Shown piece after piece: positions 7,514 through 13,699 of a DNA stretch of 13,850 nucleotides. A program made the position numbers and the translations under genes. How positions within the stretch are numbered: position 1 is the first letter of the stretch; each line of letters opens with the position of its first letter. The DNA is from Armatimonadota bacterium (lineage in GTDB: Bacteria; Armatimonadota; HRBIN16), in the NCBI GenBank assembly GCA_028275265.1, contig JAPWUZ010000038.1:1-13850 (forward strand), in the 5' to 3' direction. The notes beneath the pieces are model-generated. The model was not told the origin of the DNA, searched no databases, and was given only the letters and a program-made list of their open reading frames with translations.

Positions 7514-7865
7514 TCAGTAGGTTCGTACGCTTTTTAAAGGATAGGCGGTTACCAGTCTGGGTACCTTTGGTACCACTTTCGATGAACCACACGCTGCGAA
7601 CAATGGGTGATATTCCCTTCGGTGTCCTCAAGGGACCTTCTACGATATATCTCAGCCCAAACGGTGATGGTTCTACCCGTACTACGTTGTTCTCTGCAAC
7701 ATGTTGTTGCAGGGATTCTGCCAGCCGTTCCCAGCTGGCTGCCGAGAAACCAAAGGACTTAAAGAAAGCCGCTTTGTGCTTGCCATCGCGATGTGTCTCT
7801 GAAAGGAGGTACCCTGTTATTTTGAGCGCAGGTATTTGGGCATGCTGCCAGTTCGGTACCTTCAA
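7514..7865 (-). pseudogene. DUF6883-family protein with a one-base frameshift near its end
   Basis: The gene starts at TTG 7865 (MKVPN) and shows family-like segments: ITGYLLSETH, GKHKAAFFKSFGF, WERLAESLQQH, PFGLRYIVEGPL and VRSVWFIESG. At 7566-7568, a run of three As on the minus strand, the frame goes wrong. Read as is, translation continues in low-quality sequence to 7413 (150 residues) and overlaps the DUF4926 start. Dropping one A gives TKVPRLVTAYPL and a stop at 7516-7514, a 116-residue protein with the expected family ending (VTAYPL) and a stop just before the next ribosome site. This strongly suggests a single-base insertion, either real or a homopolymer sequencing error. Function of the family is unknown. 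The gene follows the FGE-fold gene by 16 bases and precedes DUF4926. Confidence 0.75.
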
Positions 7866-7881
7866 TGGTTATCTTCCCAGC

Positions 7882-8796
7882 TTACTGAGTCTCACATACC
7901 ACGCGGAAGCCCACAAACGGTGCGTCGGTGAGCCACCACTTGCTTTTCGGGTTCTGCGGGTCGTTCATCTGCCAGTCCGGCGTATATTTCTTGCGGGCGG
8001 CGGGATGCACCTTATCGGGTTCGTCGTTGAACGAGCCGCCACGAACTACCGGCACCTCGTCGTCCATCGGCTGGCACCATTCGGCGACGTTGCCCAGCAT
8101 ATCATGAATGCCCCAGGCGTTGGGCTGTTTCGTGCCCACCTTGTGCGTCTTGTCATCCGAGTTTCCCCAGTGCCAGGCGAGCTTGTCCAGCAGTTCGCTG
8201 TCGGTGATTGGTCCGGCAGGCAGCACTCCCGCGCGGCAGGCATATTCCCACTCGGCCTCGGTGGGCAGGCGGTACTTCTTGCCCGTTTTGGCGGAGAGCC
8301 ATTCGCAGTACTTCTGCGCAGACAGATAGCTCATGCTGATAGCAGGGTAGCCTTTGTGACCGAAGCCGCGGTCCACCGCGCCGTATGGCTTGCTGGGACG
8401 GGAGACGGCGTCGGCTCCGCCGGTTTTCTGGGTGTCGGGCGCATCCAGCTTGTGCACGAACACGTCAAACTCGTCCCAAGTGACCTCCGTCTTGCCGATA
8501 TAGAACGGCTTGATGGTTACCTGCTTGGGCTTGCCGGTTTTGGGGTCGGTGATGGTGTATGTTCCGCCGGGCACAGGCACCATGTCGAACTTCACGACCG
8601 TGCCCGGAATGGTTTCGGTATAGGCGGCAAGGGTTTTGCCGGCGGATTGAGCCGCAGTGTTCATCGCCACGTTCTGTGCCCGTTTCACCTGCGCAGCCCC
8701 TGCACCCAGGATGACCAGAATGACGCTGCAGGTGAACGCCAGGCTTCTGTAGAAGCTTCGGGGCAGCATGGTAGAAAGGGGTGAACCAGCTTTCAT
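7882..8796 (-). CDS. Exported SUMF1/FGE-fold protein (formylglycine-generating-enzyme-like, cysteines absent)
   Basis: About 304 residues. An N-terminal hydrophobic segment (LAFTCSVILVILGAGAA) is a signal peptide or anchor. The FGE-sulfatase domain follows: VPVPGGTYTI, then FYIGKTEVTWDEF, YPAISMSYLSAQKYCEWLS, RLPTEAEWEYACRAG, WGIHDMLGNVAEWC, VVRGGSF and a terminal FVGFRVV. True formylglycine-generating enzymes carry a cysteine pair after RGGS; here RGGSFNDEPDKV has none, so sulfatase activation is unlikely. Related proteins act in ergothioneine-type chemistry, as ligand-binding domains or as kinase partners; the role here is unknown. The start is uncertain: AGGAGG (8812-8817) touches ATG 8811 with no spacer and is 15 bases from ATG 8796, and ATG 8769 is also in frame. 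First gene of the minus-strand cluster with DUF6883, DUF4926 and nagZ; divergent from the ApbE gene. Confidence 0.88.
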   Translation of the reverse strand: MKAGSPLSTMLPRSFYRSLAFTCSVILVILGAGAAQVKRAQNVAMNTAAQSAGKTLAAYTETIPGTVVKFDMVPVPGGTYTITDPKTGKPKQVTIKPFYIGKTEVTWDEFDVFVHKLDAPDTQKTGGADAVSRPSKPYGAVDRGFGHKGYPAISMSYLSAQKYCEWLSAKTGKKYRLPTEAEWEYACRAGVLPAGPITDSELLDKLAWHWGNSDDKTHKVGTKQPNAWGIHDMLGNVAEWCQPMDDEVPVVRGGSFNDEPDKVHPAARKKYTPDWQMNDPQNPKSKWWLTDAPFVGFRVVCETQ

Positions 8797-9760
8797 GACG
8801 TTCCGCTTCATCCTCCTTCGAACTCTTCTGCTTGTATGGACATGGTTTGCCTGCGCTGCGTTACGCCTGAATGCGGCGCCGCTGCACCGCTATCAGTATA
8901 ACCAGATGGCGATGGGAGTGCAAGTGCGTATCACGGTGTATGCCTCCAGCCAGAGCGTCGCCGAGCGTGCCTGTGCTGCCGCATTCGAACGAATCGCCGA
9001 GATCGAGCAGGTCATGAGCGACTACCGGGCGGATAGCGAGTTGATGCGGTTGTGCGCAAAGGCGGGCGGCGAGCCGGTGCGTGTCAGCAAGGAGCTGTTC
9101 ACCGTGTTGAAAAGAGCGCAGGAGCTGTCGCGGCGGACAGCAGGGGCGTTTGACGTGACGGTGGGTCCCTACGTGCAGCTGTGGAGGCGCGCCCGGCGAG
9201 GGGGAGCGTTTCCGACGGAAGAGGAGCTGCGGGAAGCACGACAGCGGGTGGGCTACGAAAAAATGGTGCTGGACGAAGCCAATCGCACAGTGCGACTGCT
9301 GGTACCCGGAATGCGGCTGGACCTGGGCGGGATTGCAAAAGGGTATGCGCTGGACTGTGCGCTGAAGGTATTGCAGGAGCACGGCATCCGTCACGCGCTG
9401 CTGGAGGCAGGGGGCGACATTGTGGCGGGACTTGCGCCTCCCGCTACGGCAGGCTGGCGGATTGAGGTCGCAAACGCTGCTCCCGAACGCCGGTGGGTGT
9501 ACCTCGCGCTGGGGGCTATCTCTACCTCCGGGGATACGGAGCAGTACGTAGAGCATGAGGGCAAGCGTTACTCACACATCGTCGACCCGCGCACCGGCTT
9601 GGGAGTAACCACCCGCGTGGCGGCGACCGTCATCGCCCGCGACGGCATCACCTCCGACAGTTTGGCAACCGCGCTGTGCGTGCTGGGCAAAGAGGCAGGG
9701 AAAAGGCTCATTCGCACGGTACCGGGCGCGAGAGCGTATGTAAGGGAGGTGAAGGAATGA
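8795..9760 (+). CDS. apbE: FAD:protein FMN transferase (ApbE family), exported
   Basis: The family attaches FMN from FAD covalently to a Thr/Ser of extracytoplasmic flavoproteins such as NqrB/C, RnfG or FMN-binding-domain proteins. From ATG 8795 the protein has 321 residues, beginning with an N-terminal export signal (FILLRTLLLVWTW). No clear lipobox is seen, so it is probably secreted or membrane-anchored. Motifs in order: AMGVQV near residue 39, MSDYRADSEL, GAFDVTVGP, DLGGIAKGYA, LLEAGGD, ISTSGDTEQY, SHIVDPRTG with His261, and a metal-site SDSLATAL. ATG 8768 adds nine residues and has GGGG four bases upstream; ATG 8795 gives a more usual signal-peptide start, so I prefer it. The gene ends in ATGA, overlapping the start of a destroyed second gene that bears a PEP-CTERM tail, which may have been its flavin-bearing partner; that last point is speculation. 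Confidence 0.92.
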   Translation: MTFRFILLRTLLLVWTWFACAALRLNAAPLHRYQYNQMAMGVQVRITVYASSQSVAERACAAAFERIAEIEQVMSDYRADSELMRLCAKAGGEPVRVSKELFTVLKRAQELSRRTAGAFDVTVGPYVQLWRRARRGGAFPTEEELREARQRVGYEKMVLDEANRTVRLLVPGMRLDLGGIAKGYALDCALKVLQEHGIRHALLEAGGDIVAGLAPPATAGWRIEVANAAPERRWVYLALGAISTSGDTEQYVEHEGKRYSHIVDPRTGLGVTTRVAATVIARDGITSDSLATALCVLGKEAGKRLIRTVPGARAYVREVKE

Positions 9761-9861
9761 CATTAGACATCGTTTGACCGTCGTTCCCGAGCCGGGCACG
9801 ATGTTGCTGTGGCTGAGCGGTTTCGCGGCTCCTGCGGTATCTCTGCTTCGCCGGCGCAAGT
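9757..9861 (+). pseudogene. Remnant of a PEP-CTERM protein gene: start codons plus orphan sorting tail
   Basis: The apbE stop codon overlaps an ATG (ATGA, 9757-9760), preceded six bases upstream by a strong GGAGGT (9745-9750), the classic layout for a coupled second gene. That frame ends after six codons (MTLDIV). In a different frame, 9783-9861 reads VPEPGTMLLWLSGFAAPAV and then SLLRRRK and a stop: the VPEP motif, one hydrophobic helix and a basic end of a PEP-CTERM sorting signal, the anchor recognised by exosortase. The PEP frame is open only back to 9753 and has no ATG of its own before the helix. The simplest reading is a PEP-CTERM gene that lost nearly all of its body, keeping its first few codons and its last 26. 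A one-base shift at the end of apbE would alternatively fuse the tail to ApbE. Confidence 0.75.
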
Positions 9862-9895
9862 AGAACCTGTAGTGGGTCATTCCAGTCTCAATGTC

Positions 9896-9925
9896 GCCCT
9901 TGCGGGCATGCCCGCAAGGGCTTTT
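9896..9925 (+). terminator. Intrinsic terminator after apbE/PEP-CTERM remnant
   Basis: GCCCTTGCGGGC and GCCCGCAAGGGC form a perfect 26-base palindrome (9896-9921) followed by TTTT on the plus strand. It should end transcripts coming from apbE. For topA, which converges from the other side and ends at 9955, the same stem is present but no T-run follows, so it would be at most a partial terminator or mRNA 3' barrier in that direction. Confidence 0.75.
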
Positions 9926-9954
9926 CGCGTTGCGGGTACCGGTGTCACAGTCTC

Positions 9955-12243
9955 TCAAGACGCCAGCGCCTGCGCCTCCGCCGACGGCTCCTCGCGGTAG
10001 TCGCACTCTTTGTTGGAGCAGGCGATGGTCAGTCGTTTGCCGGTGCGCTTTTCCACCAGTAGCGAGCCGCACTTCGGGCACGTCCTGCCCACCGGCTTCT
10101 CCCACAACGTGAAGTCACACTCCGGATAACGGTTGCAACCGTAAAAGACCTTGCCGCGCAGCTTGCCCTTACGTGCGCGCCGCTCCACCAGCTGCCCCTG
10201 CTTGCAGGCAGGGCAGGTGATGCCGGTGCTCTTCTCCAGCGGTCGGTGCGCCTTGCACTGCTCGTTGGTGCAGGCGAGATACTCGCCGTACCTGCCCCAG
10301 CGGATGACCATCGGCGAGCCGCACTTCTCGCAGACCTCGTCGGAGGGCTTGTCTGGCGGGACGGGCTCACCGCTGCGGGTGACGTTGACGATGGTTTTGC
10401 ATTCGGGGTAGCGCGAGCAACCCAGGAACTTACCGTAACGCCCCTCGCGTAACAGCATCTTCGCACCGCAGGTCGGACAGGGGTAGTCGGTCTCCTTCGC
10501 CTCGATGCGCACGAATTCGCCGTTCTTTTCGGTCTCCGCGAGTCGTTGCGCAAACGGTTCATAAAAGGCGCGCAGCACTTCCGTCCACGCCTGCTTGCCT
10601 TCTTCGATCTCGTCCAGCTGCTGCTCCACCGAGGCGGTAAACTGCACGTCCATCACGTCGGGGAAGTGCTTCACCAGATAATCGGTCACGGCGATGCCCA
10701 GCGCGGTGGGATGGAATCGCTTGTCTTTCAGCTCCACATAGCCGCGCTCCACAATGGTAGAGAGAATGGTCGCGTAGGTGCTGGGTCTGCCGATGCCCTT
10801 TTCCTCCAGCGCCTTGACCAGCGTGGCTTCGGTGTAGCGTGGCGGCGGCTCGGTGAAGTGCTGTTCGGGCAGCAGCGCAAGCAAGGTGAGTACCTGACCC
10901 TCCAGCATCGGGGGTAGCGGGGGACGCTCCTCGTCGCTCAGTTCGCCGTTGTCTTTGCCCTCCACGTAGACGCGCATGAAGCCGTCAAACTTCACGCTCG
11001 ATCCGGTGGCACGGAAGATGTATCGCCCCGCCTGAATGTCCACGGTTACCACGTCCAGCACCGCCGGTGTCATCTGGCTGGCGACAAACCGTTGCCAGAT
11101 AAGGCGGTACAGCTCATAGTGGTCTTTGGACAGGTAGCTTTTCACCGACTCGGGAGTGCGCGCCACCGATGTGGGGCGGATGGCTTCGTGGGCGTCTTGC
11201 GCCCCGCCGCGAGAACGATATTGCGGCGGCTTTTCAGGCACATAGCGGTTGCCGAACTCCCTGCCGATGTAATCCCGCGCCTGCTGCTGCGCTTCGGCGG
11301 CGACGCGGGTAGAGTCGGTGCGCATGTAGGTAATCAAGCCGATGGAGCCCTGTGCGCCCAACTCGACGCCTTCATAAAGTTGCTGGGCAATCTGCATGGT
11401 GCGCTTCGCGCTGAAGCCCAGTTTACGCGCCGCCTCCTGCTGCAGGGTGCTGGTGATGAACGGTGGGGAAGGGTTGCGCTTGCGCTCGGTGCGCTTTATC
11501 TTCTGCACGACATACTGCGCTCCCTCCAGCTCCTGTAGCACGGCGCTGGCTTCCTGCTCGTTGTGCAGTTCCAGCTTCTCGCCGTCGCGCAGGCGCAGGG
11601 TGGCGTCGAAGGCGTTCTCTTCGGTGTCTGGGGTCAGGCGGGCAATGATCGTCCAGTACTCTTCGGGCACGAAGGCTTCGATTTCGCGCTCGCGCTCCAC
11701 CACCAGCCTCACTGCGACCGACTGCACCCGCCCTGCGCTCAGCGTGTTGCGGTTGGCTTTCTTCCAGAGCAGGGGGCTGAGCTTGTAGCCCACGATACGG
11801 TCTAGAATGCGCCGCGCTTGCTGTGCGTTCACGCGGTTCATATCGATATCCCGCGGCTGCTGCAGTGCCTGCTGCACCGCCTGGCGGGTAATTTCGTTGA
11901 ACTCGATGCGCCGCGCGTTTTGCAGGCGGAGCGCCTCCTTCAGGTGCCAGGCAATGGCTTCTCCCTCGCGGTCGGGGTCGGAAGCGAGGTAGACCTCCGG
12001 CGCGTGTGCCGCCGCCTCCGCCAGTTTTTTCAGCACATCCTGCCGTTCGGGCAACGTTTCGTATTTGGGGGTGAAGCCGTTGCTCAGGTCCACGCCGAAC
12101 TCCTTTTCCGGCAGGTCGCGCACGTGCCCCATCGAGGCTTCCACCCGATACTCGTCGCCCAGAAAGTTTTTGAGCGTTTTGGTCTTCGCGGGCGACTCCA
12201 CGATAATCAGCGGTTTGGCGGATTCCGTCTTTTTGCTACTCAT
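9955..12243 (-). CDS. topA: DNA topoisomerase I (type IA), four C-terminal zinc ribbons
   Basis: This 762-residue enzyme relaxes negative supercoils by cutting one DNA strand through a 5'-phosphotyrosine. The TOPRIM domain starts at LIIVESPAKTKT with Glu16 and has the acidic DPDREGE at 89-95 for magnesium. The active-site tyrosine is Tyr306 in GLITYMRTDSTRV. The C-terminal part carries four four-cysteine zinc ribbons starting near residues 586 (CPTC), 636 (CEKC), 675 (CPAC) and 719 (CPKC), each ending in a CxxxxxC-type pair such as CSRYPEC, CNRYPEC or CSNKEC. These bind single-stranded DNA and help processivity; E. coli TopA has three. The ATG at 12243 is preceded by GGAG with good spacing and lies inside the last codons of era, overlapping by 8 bases, so the two genes are translationally linked. 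Apparently intact. Confidence 0.97.
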   Translation of the reverse strand: MSSKKTESAKPLIIVESPAKTKTLKNFLGDEYRVEASMGHVRDLPEKEFGVDLSNGFTPKYETLPERQDVLKKLAEAAAHAPEVYLASDPDREGEAIAWHLKEALRLQNARRIEFNEITRQAVQQALQQPRDIDMNRVNAQQARRILDRIVGYKLSPLLWKKANRNTLSAGRVQSVAVRLVVEREREIEAFVPEEYWTIIARLTPDTEENAFDATLRLRDGEKLELHNEQEASAVLQELEGAQYVVQKIKRTERKRNPSPPFITSTLQQEAARKLGFSAKRTMQIAQQLYEGVELGAQGSIGLITYMRTDSTRVAAEAQQQARDYIGREFGNRYVPEKPPQYRSRGGAQDAHEAIRPTSVARTPESVKSYLSKDHYELYRLIWQRFVASQMTPAVLDVVTVDIQAGRYIFRATGSSVKFDGFMRVYVEGKDNGELSDEERPPLPPMLEGQVLTLLALLPEQHFTEPPPRYTEATLVKALEEKGIGRPSTYATILSTIVERGYVELKDKRFHPTALGIAVTDYLVKHFPDVMDVQFTASVEQQLDEIEEGKQAWTEVLRAFYEPFAQRLAETEKNGEFVRIEAKETDYPCPTCGAKMLLREGRYGKFLGCSRYPECKTIVNVTRSGEPVPPDKPSDEVCEKCGSPMVIRWGRYGEYLACTNEQCKAHRPLEKSTGITCPACKQGQLVERRARKGKLRGKVFYGCNRYPECDFTLWEKPVGRTCPKCGSLLVEKRTGKRLTIACSNKECDYREEPSAEAQALAS

Positions 12244-13138
12244 AGCCCAGCTCCTGCAATGCTCGGGGGTTGCGTCGCCAATCGGGCATGACCTTCACCA
12301 CCAGTTCCAGATACACCTTGCTTCCCAAAAACAGCTCCAGCTGTTTACGCGCCTCCTGCCCAATCTGCTTCAGCATCCTGCCCCCCTTGCCGATGACGAT
12401 GGATTTATGGTTCTCACGCTCGACAATCAGCTCCGCACGGATATACTGTACCCCGTTTTCACGCTCTTCCCAGTCGGTCACGCGCACGGCGATGGTATAC
12501 GGTATCTCCTCGCGTAACAGGCTCATCGCCTGCTCGCGCACGATTTCGGCTGCCCAATCCTGCCGCGACTGGTCGGAGCGGATGTCCACCGGATAATAGA
12601 ACGGCGATTCGGGCATTGCCAGCAATATCTCCTCGCGCAGGCGGTATACCGCTTTGGGGTCTTTCAGCGCGGAAAGCATGATATGCCGCTGCGCGTTCGG
12701 CAACAGCGCACTGTACGCCTGCATCGCCTGTTCGGGATACTTCGCAGCATCCACTTTATTGCCCACCATCCACACCGGCGCCTGCACCTTCTGTAATCGG
12801 CTCGCCAGGTCTTCATCTTCAGGGGTGGGGGGATGGCGCAGGTCTACTACCCACAGCACGAGGTCGATATCCTCCAGCGCGCCGTCTATCTGCTCGATCA
12901 TATACTCTCCCAGTCGATCCTTCGGTTGATGCCAGCCGGGGGTATCTACAAATACCACCTGACGGTTGCCTTCGGTGTAGATGCCGCGCACGCCCCGCCG
13001 TGTGGTCTGGGGGCGCGAAGTGATGGCGGACACCTTTACCCCCAGCATGACGTTCAACAGCGTGGACTTGCCCACATTGGGCTTGCCCACAATCGCCACA
13101 AAACCGCAATGAGTTGGGATAGGTTCGTCTTTGCTCAT
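12236..13138 (-). CDS. era: GTPase Era, 30S ribosome assembly factor
   Basis: The product is 300 residues, the usual Era length. Era binds the 3' end of 16S rRNA and assists 30S subunit maturation. The GTPase motifs are all present: G1 GKPNVGKST at 18-26, G2 QTTRR at 44-48, G3 DTPGWH at 65-70, G4 NKVD at 127-130, and a G5 SAL near 155. The C-terminal KH domain has the RNA-binding loop IGKGGRMLKQIG, followed by LELFLGSKVYLELVVKV and DWRRN, typical of Era. ATG 13138 is preceded by AGGACGGAG. The last codons overlap topA by 8 bases (ATGAGTAG), an unusual pairing, since era more often sits with rnc, recO or ybeY. A candidate promoter lies in the divergent region, about 33 bases of leader upstream. 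Confidence 0.97.
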   Translation of the reverse strand: MSKDEPIPTHCGFVAIVGKPNVGKSTLLNVMLGVKVSAITSRPQTTRRGVRGIYTEGNRQVVFVDTPGWHQPKDRLGEYMIEQIDGALEDIDLVLWVVDLRHPPTPEDEDLASRLQKVQAPVWMVGNKVDAAKYPEQAMQAYSALLPNAQRHIMLSALKDPKAVYRLREEILLAMPESPFYYPVDIRSDQSRQDWAAEIVREQAMSLLREEIPYTIAVRVTDWEERENGVQYIRAELIVERENHKSIVIGKGGRMLKQIGQEARKQLELFLGSKVYLELVVKVMPDWRRNPRALQELGYE

Positions 13139-13173
13139 CTCCGTCCTGCCTCGGGTGCTTTCTCAGGCACGCA

Positions 13174-13185
13174 GGTACATGTACC
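13174..13185. repeat. 12-bp perfect palindrome upstream of era
   Basis: GGTACATGTACC is self-complementary and covers the candidate -10 region of the era promoter. Its size and place suit a dimeric repressor site, but no regulator is encoded nearby that I can link to it. Confidence 0.4.
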
Positions 13186-13207
13186 AGCAACAGGCGGATA
13201 GTGTCAA
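13178..13207 (-). promoter_or_regulatory. Candidate era-topA promoter
   Basis: On the minus strand a perfect -35 TTGACA (13207-13202) is followed 18 bases later by TACATG (13183-13178) preceded by TGG, which forms an extended -10. The -10 hexamer itself is weak (three of six). Transcription would start near 13171 and leave about 33 bases before the era ATG. Confidence 0.4.
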
Positions 13208-13222
13208 GGGATTTTCCTTGAC
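13203..13222. promoter_or_regulatory. Inverted repeat made of back-to-back -35 elements
   Basis: GTCAAGG (13203-13209) and CCTTGAC (13216-13222) are perfect inverted copies six bases apart. The left arm holds the -35 of the era promoter and the right arm holds the -35 of the sigma-like gene. A dimeric regulator bound here would cover both -35 boxes. Alternatively the symmetry is only the by-product of two opposed TTGAC motifs. Confidence 0.45.
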
Positions 13223-13246
13223 GGGAGAGACGCAGCACACTATAAT
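13218..13246 (+). promoter_or_regulatory. Sigma-70-type promoter of the sigma-like gene
   Basis: TTGACG (13218-13223), a spacer of exactly 17 bases, and a perfect TATAAT (13241-13246) give one of the best housekeeping promoters in the window. Transcription should start near 13253, about 30 bases before the ATG at 13283. Confidence 0.7.
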
Positions 13247-13282
13247 CGTGGTAATCCGCCATGCAAATATGGAGTGGTCTCG

Positions 13283-13699
13283 ATGCGGAGCGATGGTCAC
13301 GATGGCACCGGCTATCGAAGGTGGCTTGCACGGACGATTGGGGGCTTTCGCGATGACGGCTTCGATGCCGACGTTGCCGCGGACCTGGCGGGGGAGGTGG
13401 TCTTGCGTCTGTTACAGGCGGAGCAGGCAGGAAGGCACATCACGGCTCCCTACTGGCGTTGCGTCATGCGGTCGGTGAAGAACGACTATCTCCGGCGTCT
13501 GTCCGTCACGCGCGCAACCAACGAGCGCATTATCGCCCGAATCAACGCGGAACCGGCAGAGGACCCTGAGCAGCGCGCCGTGTTGCACCTCTGGTACGAG
13601 GAGTGCCTTGCCTCGCTGGGGGCGGATGAAGCGCAGATTGTCCGAATGCACCTCGAGGAGCAGTACACCTTCGAAGTGATTTCCCAAACGGTGTCCTAG
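13283..13699 (+). CDS. Sigma-70-like (ECF-type) protein, ends inside region 4
   Basis: From ATG 13283, with GGAG eight bases upstream (13271-13274), the product has 138 residues; GTG 13274 is an alternative start. The first half resembles sigma region 2: DLAGEVVLRLLQAEQAG, then PYWRCVMRSVKNDYLRR, as in helices that bind core polymerase and the -10. The second half looks like the beginning of region 4: CLASLGADEAQIVRMHL, then YTFEVISQTVS, where the -35-binding helix should follow. Two stop codons in a row (TAGTAG) end it there, so the DNA-reading helix and usual basic tail are missing. No other frame restores it. It may be a truncated sigma factor, a diverged sigma-like regulator, or a pseudogene. 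The similarity is weak in places. A strong promoter precedes it, divergent from era. Confidence 0.6.
   Translation: MRSDGHDGTGYRRWLARTIGGFRDDGFDADVAADLAGEVVLRLLQAEQAGRHITAPYWRCVMRSVKNDYLRRLSVTRATNERIIARINAEPAEDPEQRAVLHLWYEECLASLGADEAQIVRMHLEEQYTFEVISQTVS

Noticed and set aside
7360..8784. Plus-strand open frame of 474 codons
   Set aside because: It lies opposite the FGE-fold, DUF6883 and DUF4926 genes, has no recognisable domain, and its length is explained by codon bias of the true minus-strand genes.
7882..8796. Genuine formylglycine-generating enzyme (sulfatase activator)
   Set aside because: The required cysteine pair after RGGS is absent and no sulfatase gene is in the window.
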